DNA of 6,099 bases, taken from the NCBI GenBank assembly GCA_903929895.1, contig CAIYWM010000950.1:1-6099 (forward strand), written 5' to 3'. Each line of letters opens with the position of its first letter. Positions within the stretch are counted from its first letter, which is position 1. The notes under the pieces are model-generated. The model saw only the letters and a program-made list of their open reading frames with translations, was not told where the DNA came from and did no database searches. The stretch comes from an uncultured Alphaproteobacteria bacterium (GTDB lineage Bacteria; Pseudomonadota; Alphaproteobacteria; Reyranellales; Reyranellaceae). Of the stretch, positions 1 to 5,472 are shown piece by piece. The translations under genes and the position numbers were made by a program.

Positions 1-472
1 CGATATGGATGTCGCCGAAACCCGGCCGGATGATGATCATGGCGCCGATGAAACCCACGATGACGGCGATCCAGCGCCGCAGCCGCACCTTCTCGGAGAG
101 GAACAGCGCAGCGCCGATCGTGACGAAGATCGGCCCGGTGAAGCCCAGCGCCGTGATCTCGGCCAGGGTGGTGAGCGGCAGCGCCACGAACCACAGCATC
201 ATGCCCGCGGTATGGATGGCGCCGCGCGTGATGTGCAGGGGCAGCCGCCTCGTGTGCAGCGAGCGATAGAGGCCAAGGCGCATTACAATCGGCACGAGGA
301 ACAGCGCGCCGAAGAAATAGCGCAGGAAGGCCATCACGTAGGGATTGAGATGCTGCGCCGGGATCAGCGTGAAGACGTTGAGCAGGGCGAACAGGACGCC
401 CGAGAAAGCGACCCAGAAAATCCCGCGCAAATTCGGCGGCAGCGCGAGCCAGCGGGCAACGAGGGCGGACAC
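1..472 (-). CDS. EamA/DMT-family membrane transporter, N-terminal half (cut by window edge)
   Basis: The first 157 residues of a drug/metabolite-transporter (EamA) family permease are visible; family members usually have about 290-310 residues in two EamA repeats, so roughly the first repeat is here. Hydrophobic helices lie at about residues 18-37, 45-64, 82-101, 108-125 and 132-148. The segment AEITALGFTGPIFVTIGAAL followed by FLSEKV and the IIIRPG end of helix 5 are typical of the family. These inner-membrane proteins export or import amino acids, metabolites or drugs; the substrate cannot be told here. The GTG start at 472-470 is chosen because an in-frame TGA lies five codons upstream and no ATG occurs before residue 47, inside helix 2. 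No good Shine-Dalgarno sequence is seen, so the start is only moderately sure. It lies 94 bases downstream of the ChaC gene on the same strand and may be the last gene of that operon, or may have its own signal. The family call is firm. Confidence 0.85.
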   Translation of the reverse strand, partial: MSALVARWLALPPNLRGIFWVAFSGVLFALLNVFTLIPAQHLNPYVMAFLRYFFGALFLVPIVMRLGLYRSLHTRRLPLHITRGAIHTAGMMLWFVALPLTTLAEITALGFTGPIFVTIGAALFLSEKVRLRRWIAVIVGFIGAMIIIRPGFGDIHI

Positions 473-497
473 GGCGCGACTATGTCATACGCCCTGC

Positions 498-528
498 GAC
501 GCCGCACCCTCGACGGTTCAGCGGCGTC
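498..528 (-). promoter_or_regulatory. GC-rich hairpin in the chaC-eamA spacer
   Basis: Perfect 8-base arms GACGCCGC and GCGGCGTC lie at 498-505 and 521-528. The loop allows three more pairs (ACC/GGT) next to a small bulge, leaving a 6-base tip. On the minus-strand transcript it sits after the ChaC stop and about 26 bases before the EamA GTG start. No run of U follows it, so it is not a standard Rho-independent terminator. It could be an attenuating or RNA-protecting stem, or chance structure in GC-rich DNA. The repeat is seen directly; any function is inference. Confidence 0.4.
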
Positions 529-566
529 CGAGAGGCGAGTGCGTCCCCCGCTCCGACGAACAGGCG

Positions 567-1259
567 TCAGGCCAAGGCGGTGGCGGGCACCTGTTCCTCT
601 CGCAGCCGGACGACACGGGTCACCAGCTCCTCGAGATAGGGATCGTGGATGCCCAGCGATCGCGCATGCTCCGCCGTGTTCAACAGGTACTCGCGGCAGG
701 CGCCCCGGCGGCCCTCGGCGAAGGCGATGTGGTAGGCGGCGCGCTCGATCGGCAGATCGCCGCAATACTGACAGTGACCCGTCTCGACGACGAAGGTAAC
801 GGCGCTGACGGTGCGCCCGTCCCGCAGCTTCGTCGGCACCCAGCGCGGCTTGTAGACGCCCGCCAGCATCTCGCGGTTCCACAGCAGGCCGAGTTCCTGC
901 CGCACCAGTTCGGGCGACAGGCGATAGGCAATGCCCTCGCACTCTCCGCCATCGGCCAGCGCCAGCATCAAACCCGGCAGTTCGGGCGTGCCCCGGCCCA
1001 TCAGCGTCCAGAAGCAGAAGGAGCGACGCCAGCCTTCCACCTTGCTGGGCTGGACCTCGGCATACTCGAGGGCCGGATTCCACATCAGCGAGCCGTAGGC
1101 GAAAACCCAGGTCTCCTCACCCGGCGGACGGTCGAGCAAGGCCTCGTTGAGGCTGGCCTCGCGCTCCGGCGACGACAGGAAGAAGTCGTAGCCGGCGGCT
1201 CGGGCGTCGGCGACGATCTGGTCGATCCGCTCCGACGTCAGGTCCTCGCGTGTCAGCAA
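567..1259 (-). CDS. chaC: ChaC-like gamma-glutamylcyclotransferase
   Basis: A 230-residue cytoplasmic enzyme of the ChaC family, which cleaves glutathione to 5-oxoproline and Cys-Gly. The substrate-binding loop VFAYGSLMWNP is at residues 52-62, the family segment RGTPELPGLML at 89-99, and AYRL at 111-114. The NREM segment at 128-131 carries E130, the likely catalytic acid/base by analogy with ChaC proteins. The C-terminal GIHDPYLEEL (203-212) is also characteristic. Length fits bacterial ChaC with an N-terminal extension. The start is TTG at 1259-1257, because a strong GAGGGA ribosome binding site (1271-1266) stands 6 bases upstream and no ATG lies near the conserved N-terminus LTREDLT. The upstream maoC stop overlaps this site, so the two genes are probably translationally coupled. 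A CxxC pair (C163, C166) replaces residues that, from memory, are usually Pro and Ala in bacterial homologues. The family assignment is strong; glutathione specificity is inferred. Confidence 0.9.
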   Translation of the reverse strand: MLTREDLTSERIDQIVADARAAGYDFFLSSPEREASLNEALLDRPPGEETWVFAYGSLMWNPALEYAEVQPSKVEGWRRSFCFWTLMGRGTPELPGLMLALADGGECEGIAYRLSPELVRQELGLLWNREMLAGVYKPRWVPTKLRDGRTVSAVTFVVETGHCQYCGDLPIERAAYHIAFAEGRRGACREYLLNTAEHARSLGIHDPYLEELVTRVVRLREEQVPATALA

Positions 1260-1265
1260 ACGCGG

Positions 1266-1271
1266 TCCCTC
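1266..1271 (-). promoter_or_regulatory. Shine-Dalgarno site that fixes the TTG start of chaC
   Basis: Minus-strand GAGGGA stands 6 bases before TTG at 1259. Its first two bases (GA, 1271-1270) are the last two of the maoC TGA stop (1272-1270). A ribosome finishing maoC would therefore sit on the chaC initiation site, the usual arrangement for translational coupling. It is the best support for a TTG start here. Confidence 0.75.
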
Positions 1272-1737
1272 AGGTGCCGTAGACGATGGACATGGTCTCG
1301 GCCACGCAGGCCGGACGCTCCTGGCCTTCGATCTCGATGGTGACCTGGTTGGTCAGGCGCACGCCGCCCTTGTCCATCGGATCGGCCGCGATCAGCTTGG
1401 CGCGCGCCCGTACCTTCGAGCCGGCCGGGACCGGACTGGTGAAACGCACCTTGTTGCAGCCGTAGTTGATGCCGTTGCGCACGTTGTTGATGTGCGAAAT
1501 CTGTTGGCTGAGCATCGGGATCAGCGACAGGGTCAGGAACCCGTGGGCGATGGTCTTGCCGCCCGGCATGTCCTTCTTCGCCCGCTCGACGTCGACATGG
1601 ATCCATTGATGGTCGCCGGTTGCATCGGCGAAGAGGTTGATCCGCTCCTGAGTGATCTCGACCCACTCGCTCACGCCGATTTCCTCTCCCACGTGCTTCT
1701 GCATCTCGCTGGGGTGGGCGAACTCTAGCTTTGCCAT
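1270..1737 (-). CDS. MaoC-like hot-dog (R)-specific enoyl-CoA hydratase family protein
   Basis: A 155-residue single hot-dog-domain protein, the usual length for MaoC/NodN-type (R)-hydratases. These add water to trans-2-enoyl-CoA, giving (R)-3-hydroxyacyl-CoA, in fatty-acid, polyhydroxyalkanoate or side-chain metabolism. The hydratase motif FADATGDHQWIHVD spans residues 36-49, with the expected catalytic D42 and H47. The substrate-tunnel segment GKTIAHGFLTLSL is at 60-72. The ATG start at 1737-1735 has GAGG 6 bases upstream. No signal peptide is seen, so it is cytoplasmic. It is the first gene of a leftward unit with chaC and perhaps the EamA transporter, and is divergent from a crotonase gene across 151 bases. 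The divergent pairing suggests shared acyl-CoA metabolism and possibly shared control. The true acyl substrate is unknown; NodN-like proteins have the same fold and motif, so a hydratase activity remains an inference from the intact Asp/His pair. Confidence 0.9.
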   Translation of the reverse strand: MAKLEFAHPSEMQKHVGEEIGVSEWVEITQERINLFADATGDHQWIHVDVERAKKDMPGGKTIAHGFLTLSLIPMLSQQISHINNVRNGINYGCNKVRFTSPVPAGSKVRARAKLIAADPMDKGGVRLTNQVTIEIEGQERPACVAETMSIVYGT

Positions 1738-1888
1738 TTACCGCCTCTGTTTCATTTTACTTCGCTTCAACTGCAATATTGACCAGAAACGCACGCGTGT
1801 CTGCTCGATAGCTATCCTCCGCGTTTGTATCGTCGCGGCCTTTTGCCCATCATGCCACTCACAAGAATGCACAGGAGGAGCCCCCCAT
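1738..1888. promoter_or_regulatory. Divergent intergenic region, probable promoters and operator candidates
   Basis: This non-coding stretch separates the maoC start from the rightward crotonase start, and its maoC-proximal part (about 1738-1790) is clearly richer in A/T than the flanking genes. Rightward, TTGACC at 1779-1784 resembles a -35 box, but I find no convincing -10 box at 16-18 bases. Leftward, TAAAAT (minus strand, 1758-1753) could be a -10 box, with no good -35. Three perfect palindromes occur: CAATATTG (1774-1781), CACGCGTG (1792-1799) and GATAGCTATC (1807-1816), with centres 18 and 16 bases apart. They are possible regulator sites. The region must hold signals for at least one of the two genes, but exact promoters are not established. 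Confidence 0.5.
1873..1880 (+). promoter_or_regulatory. Strong Shine-Dalgarno site of the rightward crotonase gene
   Basis: AGGAGGAG ends 8 bases before ATG at 1889. It decides the start against a much longer open frame that begins at 1652, which would run backwards over the maoC gene and the intergenic region. Confidence 0.85.
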
Positions 1889-2710
1889 ATGGCGTATGAG
1901 ACCGTTCTCTACGACGTCGCGGAGCGCATCTGCACGATCACCCTGAACCGTCCCGAGAGGCTCAATGCCTGGACCCGGCAGATGCATCTCGACCTCAAGG
2001 ACGCCATGCACGAGGCCGGCGCCGATCCTGAGGTGCGAGCCATCATCCTGACCGGTGCGGGTCGCGGTTTCTGTGCCGGAGCCGACATGGGCGGCCTCCA
2101 GGCGATCGGCTCGGGGGCCTCGGCCGACAGGTCCACCAAGGCCCAGGAGGGACTTTCCGGTGGCAGCACGCTGCCCGAGTTCAGGATGAACTATTCCTAT
2201 TTTCCGGCGATCCCGAAGTTCATCATCGCGGCGATCAACGGCCCGGCCGCCGGCCTCGGCATGGTGATCCCGCTCTACGCCGACCTGCGCTTCGCGGGCG
2301 AATCGGCGGTCTTCACCACCGCCTTCGCCCAGCGTGGCCTGATCGCCGAGCACGGGGTCAGCTGGCTGCTGCCGCGGCTGGTCGGCCTGCCGACTGCCCT
2401 CGACCTGCTCTGCTCGGCCCGCAAGTTCCGCGCGCCCGAGGCGCTCGCGATGGGCCTGGTGAACCGGGTGATCCCCGACGACAAGCTGCTGGCCGAGGCC
2501 CGCGCCTACGCAACCCTGCTGGCCAACACGGTCTCGCCGCGCTCGGTGGCGGTGATGAAGCGCCAGCTGTGGGAGGCCCAGTTCCAGACGCTGGCCGAGG
2601 CCACGACCCAGGCGAATCACGAGATGGAACTGTCCTTTCAGACCTCCGACTTCAAGGAGGGCGTCGCCCACTATCTCGAGAAGCGGGCGGCGAGGTTTAC
2701 CGGCAGATAG
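1889..2710 (+). CDS. Crotonase-superfamily protein (annotated type: enoyl-CoA hydratase/isomerase)
   Basis: A complete 273-residue crotonase-fold protein of normal length, acting on acyl-CoA thioesters in the cytoplasm. Seen in order: the N-terminal strand ending LNRPERLNAW (19-28), the first oxyanion-hole segment GAGRGFCAGADM (56-67), the second, AAINGPAAGLGM (114-125), and the C-terminal FKEGVAHYLEKR (255-266). By alignment to rat mitochondrial enoyl-CoA hydratase, its two catalytic glutamates (E144, E164) are V126 and F146 here, so ordinary hydratase chemistry is doubtful. E154 in GLIAEHG instead matches the catalytic glutamate of delta3-delta2-enoyl-CoA isomerases of the PECI/Eci1 type. 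Isomerase-like chemistry is therefore a reasonable guess, not proof. ATG at 1889 follows an AGGAGG site. The gene is alone on this strand, divergent from maoC, and its stop lies 4 bases from the end of the converging permease gene. Confidence 0.9.
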   Translation: MAYETVLYDVAERICTITLNRPERLNAWTRQMHLDLKDAMHEAGADPEVRAIILTGAGRGFCAGADMGGLQAIGSGASADRSTKAQEGLSGGSTLPEFRMNYSYFPAIPKFIIAAINGPAAGLGMVIPLYADLRFAGESAVFTTAFAQRGLIAEHGVSWLLPRLVGLPTALDLLCSARKFRAPEALAMGLVNRVIPDDKLLAEARAYATLLANTVSPRSVAVMKRQLWEAQFQTLAEATTQANHEMELSFQTSDFKEGVAHYLEKRAARFTGR

Positions 2711-2714
2711 GAAT

Positions 2715-3512
2715 TCAGACCTTCTCCGTCTGCCCGGCCTTGGGCTGCCAGGTCATCAGGCGGCGCTCGACGACCCCAACCAGGCTGTCGAGCACAAGGG
2801 CGCAGGCCGTGAGGACCAGGATACCGGCGAACACGGTGTTGATGTCGAACGTGCCCTCGGCCTGGAGGATCAGGTAGCCGACGCCCATCGATGAGCCGAG
2901 ATATTCGCCGACCACGGCCCCCACGAAGGCCAGGCCCACCGCGTTGTGCAGGCTGGCGAAAACCCAGCTCATGGCGCTCGGCAAGTAGATCGAGCGCAGG
3001 AGCTGGCGCTGTGAGGCGCCCAGCATGCGGGCATTGGCGATCAGGTTGGGGCTGACCTCGCGCACGCCCTGATAGACGTTGAAGAAAACCACGAAGAAGA
3101 CGAGCGTCACGCCCAGCGCCACCTTCGACCAGATGCCGAGGCCGAACCAGACCGCGAAGATCGGCGCCAGCACGACGCGCGGCATCGAATTGAAGCCCTT
3201 GATGTAGGGATCGGTGATCGCCGAGGCGGTGGGCGAAAGTGCCAGCCAAAGACCGATGCCGAGCCCCGCCGCCGCGCCGATCGTGAAGCCCAGCGCCGTG
3301 TCGAGCAGGGTGATGCCGAGATGGGGGAAAATCTCGCCGCTCGCGAACCAGTCGACGATCACCCAGAAGACCTTCTGCGGCTCACCGAAGAAGAAGGCGG
3401 CGCGGTTGGCCTTGTCGAAATAGAAGGGCGGGATCAGCCCGGGCGCCGTCATGACGTACCAGGCCACGATCAACAGGCCGAGGAGCAGCAGTTGCAGGGT
3501 CCTGAGCCGCAT
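2715..3512 (-). CDS. ABC transporter inner-membrane permease, SsuC/TauC type
   Basis: A 265-residue permease of the BPD_transp_1 (MetI-like) superfamily, SsuC/TauC/nitrate group; usual length is about 250-280. Hydrophobic helices lie near residues 4-22, 66-92, 111-126, 130-150, 183-205 and 226-247. The cytoplasmic EAA-type loop that docks on the ATPase is at about 158-180 (NARMLGASQRQLLRSIYLP), with the key glycine in the LGAS segment. The PRVVLAPIFAVWFGLG segment (111-126) is typical of this group. It forms the membrane channel of the importer encoded by the two genes upstream. Its ATG at 3512 follows the ATPase stop after a single base, as TGAGATG, so translational coupling is very likely; AGAAGG about 9 bases upstream can serve as ribosome binding site. 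It is the last gene of the unit. The family call is firm; the substrate is unknown. Confidence 0.93.
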   Translation of the reverse strand: MRLRTLQLLLLGLLIVAWYVMTAPGLIPPFYFDKANRAAFFFGEPQKVFWVIVDWFASGEIFPHLGITLLDTALGFTIGAAAGLGIGLWLALSPTASAITDPYIKGFNSMPRVVLAPIFAVWFGLGIWSKVALGVTLVFFVVFFNVYQGVREVSPNLIANARMLGASQRQLLRSIYLPSAMSWVFASLHNAVGLAFVGAVVGEYLGSSMGVGYLILQAEGTFDINTVFAGILVLTACALVLDSLVGVVERRLMTWQPKAGQTEKV

Positions 3513-3513
3513 C

Positions 3514-4344
3514 TCAGATCGCCTTCTGCTGTTCGTAGGCCTTCAGCACCTCTTCCTTCATCGCCGCCCAGATCTCGCGATGCAGGTCGAGGAAGGCGGG
3601 CGTCATGCGGATCTCCGAGACGTCGCGCGGCCGCGGCAGGTCGACCTTGAAATCGCCGATCGGCCGGGTCGCCGGGCCGGCCGACAGGACCACCACTCTG
3701 TCGGAGAGCGCGATGGCCTCCTCGAGGTCATGGGTGATGAACAGCACCGACTTTCGGTCCTCGGCCCACAGCGCCAACAGCTCGTTCTCCATGAGCTGAC
3801 GGGTCTGCACGTCGAGCGCCGAGAAGGGCTCGTCCATCAGCAGGATGTCGGGACTGAGGATCAGCGTCTGGGCGAGCGCGAGGCGCTTGCGCATGCCGCC
3901 CGACATCTGGTGCGGATAGCGGTCGCCGAACCCTGCCAGACCGACGCGGCGCAGCCACGCCTCCCCCTGCGCGACCGCCTCGGCCCGCGGGACGCCGCGG
4001 AATTCGAGGCCGGCGATCACATTGTCGATGCCCGTGCGCCACGGCATCAGCGCATCGGCCTGGAACATGTAGCCCGCCCGCCGGTTCACGCCATTGCCCG
4101 CCAGCAACCTCTCGCCGAACACTTCGACGGTGCCCGAAGACGGCTCCAGTAGCCCCGCCGCCACATTAAGCAGGGTGGACTTGCCGCAACCGGTCGGCCC
4201 GACCACCGACACGAACTCACCCCGCGCAACGTTTAGAGTCGCATTCGCAACCGCCGTGTAGGCCTGGCTCGCATCGTCGCGGGCAGCGAAGCGGCAGGTG
4301 ATATCGGCCAGCGCCAGCGCCGGCACGTCCTTCGTGGTCGTCAC
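3514..4344 (-). CDS. ABC transporter ATP-binding protein, SsuB/TauB type
   Basis: A 276-residue ATPase that powers import through the neighbouring permease from the cytoplasmic face. All nucleotide-binding motifs are intact: Walker A GPTGCGKST (49-57), Q-loop glutamine Q95 in GYMFQADALMPW, signature MSGGMRKR (147-154), Walker B ILLMDEP (167-173) with catalytic E172, D-loop SALD (175-178) and switch histidine H205 in FITHDLEEA. The PW after the Q-loop and the HDLEEA segment fit the nitrate/sulfonate/taurine branch (SsuB/TauB). The start is GTG at 4344, the first start codon after an in-frame TGA that is also the stop of the binding-protein gene, 6 bases away. No clear Shine-Dalgarno site is seen, so expression probably relies on coupling. 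A second GTG six codons on is an alternative start. The C-terminal tail (about 245-276) is a short helical extension seen in related ATPases. Family certain, substrate unknown. Confidence 0.95.
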   Translation of the reverse strand: MTTTKDVPALALADITCRFAARDDASQAYTAVANATLNVARGEFVSVVGPTGCGKSTLLNVAAGLLEPSSGTVEVFGERLLAGNGVNRRAGYMFQADALMPWRTGIDNVIAGLEFRGVPRAEAVAQGEAWLRRVGLAGFGDRYPHQMSGGMRKRLALAQTLILSPDILLMDEPFSALDVQTRQLMENELLALWAEDRKSVLFITHDLEEAIALSDRVVVLSAGPATRPIGDFKVDLPRPRDVSEIRMTPAFLDLHREIWAAMKEEVLKAYEQQKAI

Positions 4345-4350
4345 GTCAGG

Positions 4351-5385
4351 TCAGCTGCGCTTGGCGGCACGCTGGGCGAATTCGTTGTTCCAGGTGTCCG
4401 CGAGCTTCACCGCCGCTGGCTTGATGGCGGGATCGCTCTCGGCCAGGAACTTCAGACAATTCTCCATCGCGCCGGCGGGCATGGTGCCGTCGGGCGAGAT
4501 CGTCTCACGGACGCCGGCGAACGACTTCTCGTAGACGGCCCGGTCGCCCAGCAGGTAGCCCTCGGGCACGGCATTGGCGACGTCGGCCGGCGAAGCCGCC
4601 TGCAGCCACTGGTTGGCGCGCACGATGCCGGTGGCCAGCGCCTGCGTCGTGCCCGGGTTCTTCTTGATGAAGTCGGATTGCGAGTAGAGGCTGGCCGCCG
4701 GAAAGGCGCCGCCGAATACCTCCTGATTGCCCTTGGTCGTGCGCGTGTCGACGACGACCTTCACCAGGTTCTTGTCGGTCAGGATGGTGAGCGCGGGATC
4801 GGTCTGGGACACGCCGTCGACCTCGCCCTTCTCGACCGCAGCGATGACCGAGGCGCCGGCGCCGACACCGATCGCCACCACATCGCTGGCCTTCAAGCCG
4901 CCCTTGGCCGCCCAGAAATTCAGCAGCATGTGGGTCGAGGAGCCCGGCGCCGTGACGCCGAACTTCATGCCCTTGATGTCGGCCGGCCCCTTTACCCTGG
5001 CGGCCACGTCATTCCGCAAGGCGATGCAGATCTGCATGCCACGGCCGATCAGGGCGAAGCCCGTGACGTCCTGGCCGCGCTGCTGCATGCGGATCGTGTG
5101 CTCGTAGGCGCCGGCGACCACGTCGGCGCTGCCGCCCATCAGGGCCTGCAGCGACTTGGCGCCGCCCTGGAAGTCGTTGATCTCGACGTCGATGCCAGCT
5201 TCCTTGAAGAAGCCCTTGCGCTCGGCGATGGTCAGCGAAAGGTAATAGAGCGCCGACTTGCCGCCGACGGCCAGGATGACCTTGCTCTTCTCGGGCTTGG
5301 CCTGCGCCCGCGCGACATGCGGGGCCGCCAGTACGATCGGGGCGGCCGCCAGCAGGGTCCGGCGCCGCATCTGCAGCTTGGTCAT
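4351..5385 (-). CDS. ABC transporter substrate-binding protein, NMT1/THI5-SsuA/TauA type
   Basis: A 344-residue periplasmic binding protein that captures the substrate for the ABC importer encoded just downstream. A signal peptide is evident: basic start (K3, RRR at 7-9), hydrophobic run LLAAAPIVLAAP (11-22) and an ARA site at 25-27, with cleavage likely before Q28. The RRRTLL stretch resembles a twin-arginine signal, so Tat export is possible; no lipobox cysteine is present. Family features are YYLSLTIAERKGFFKEAGID (47-66), the FQGGAKSLQALMGGSADVV block (72-90) and the APGSSTHMLLNFW block (146-158). Known ligands of this family include sulfonates, taurine, nitrate, pyrimidine thiamine precursors, riboflavin and aromatic carboxylates; none can be chosen here. 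The ATG at 5385 has GGAGG 5 bases upstream and places the signal peptide correctly; a start at 5445 in the same frame would bury it. Neighbouring crotonase genes make a carboxylate plausible. Confidence 0.92.
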   Translation of the reverse strand: MTKLQMRRRTLLAAAPIVLAAPHVARAQAKPEKSKVILAVGGKSALYYLSLTIAERKGFFKEAGIDVEINDFQGGAKSLQALMGGSADVVAGAYEHTIRMQQRGQDVTGFALIGRGMQICIALRNDVAARVKGPADIKGMKFGVTAPGSSTHMLLNFWAAKGGLKASDVVAIGVGAGASVIAAVEKGEVDGVSQTDPALTILTDKNLVKVVVDTRTTKGNQEVFGGAFPAASLYSQSDFIKKNPGTTQALATGIVRANQWLQAASPADVANAVPEGYLLGDRAVYEKSFAGVRETISPDGTMPAGAMENCLKFLAESDPAIKPAAVKLADTWNNEFAQRAAKRS

Positions 5386-5390
5386 CGTTT

Positions 5391-5464
5391 CCTCCGTGAC
5401 ATGCTTGTTTTCCGGAAGCTTGCCGCAAGGCGCGCGGCGCGGCAACCGCCGCCGGTCACGGAGG
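5391..5464 (-). promoter_or_regulatory. Long inverted repeat able to mask the binding-protein ribosome binding site
   Basis: Perfect 10-base arms lie at 5391-5400 (CCTCCGTGAC on the plus strand) and 5455-5464 (GTCACGGAGG), 54 bases apart. On the minus-strand transcript the second arm contains the GGAGG Shine-Dalgarno site of the binding-protein gene, 5 bases before its ATG. The first arm is the matching anti-Shine-Dalgarno sequence and starts 8 bases after the upstream crotonase stop codon. Pairing would hide the ribosome binding site. The intervening bases can form their own stem (5420-5445). As DNA, the arms are 64 bases apart, close to six helical turns, so a looped operator is an alternative. 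The repeat is seen directly; a regulatory role is inference. Confidence 0.5.
5420..5445 (-). repeat. Inner inverted repeat inside the crotonase to binding-protein spacer
   Basis: Perfect 7-base arms TTGCCGC (5420-5426) and GCGGCAA (5439-5445) flank a 12-base spacer and nest inside the 5391-5464 repeat. A competing hairpin GCGGC-GGTT-GCCGC on the transcript (5452 to 5439) uses one of the same arms, so the two stems exclude each other. The 8-base palindrome TTCCGGAA (5410-5417) is also in this spacer. In DNA this GC-rich some short stems arise by chance. Confidence 0.4.
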
Positions 5465-5472
5465 GAGCGCGG

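Noticed and set aside
5..799. 264-codon plus-strand frame at the left edge
   Set aside because: Opposite the EamA and ChaC genes; highly charged, Arg- and Asp-rich composition typical of a shadow frame.
364..1083. 239-codon minus-strand frame overlapping chaC and the EamA start
   Set aside because: Out of frame with both recognised genes and with no family features.
345..1343. 332-codon open frame on the plus strand across chaC and the end of maoC
   Set aside because: Antisense to two clearly recognisable genes. The product is low-complexity, rich in Arg/Gln/Ala, matches no family I know, and such frames are common opposite GC-rich genes.
1652..1888. 79-codon N-terminal extension of the rightward crotonase
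   Set aside because: It would cross the intergenic region and overlap maoC; the AGGAGG site and crotonase N-terminus fix the start at 1889.
1859..2671. 270-codon minus-strand frame opposite the rightward crotonase
   Set aside because: The crotonase frame carries conserved motifs and a strong ribosome binding site; this frame has neither.
2711..2714. Bidirectional terminator between the convergent genes
   Set aside because: Only 4 bases are available and I see no hairpin followed by a U-run at the junction.
3451..4152. 233-codon plus-strand frame opposite the ABC ATPase
   Set aside because: The ATPase has all motifs intact on the other strand; this is a mirror frame.
5386..5445. 20-codon upstream extension of the substrate-binding protein
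   Set aside because: It would place a signal peptide internally and lacks a ribosome binding site; ATG at 5385 has GGAGG at ideal distance.
5386..5472. TPP riboswitch upstream of an NMT1/THI5-type gene
   Set aside because: The spacer lacks the CUGAGA core and the second conserved TPP block, so a thiamine-linked call is not supported.
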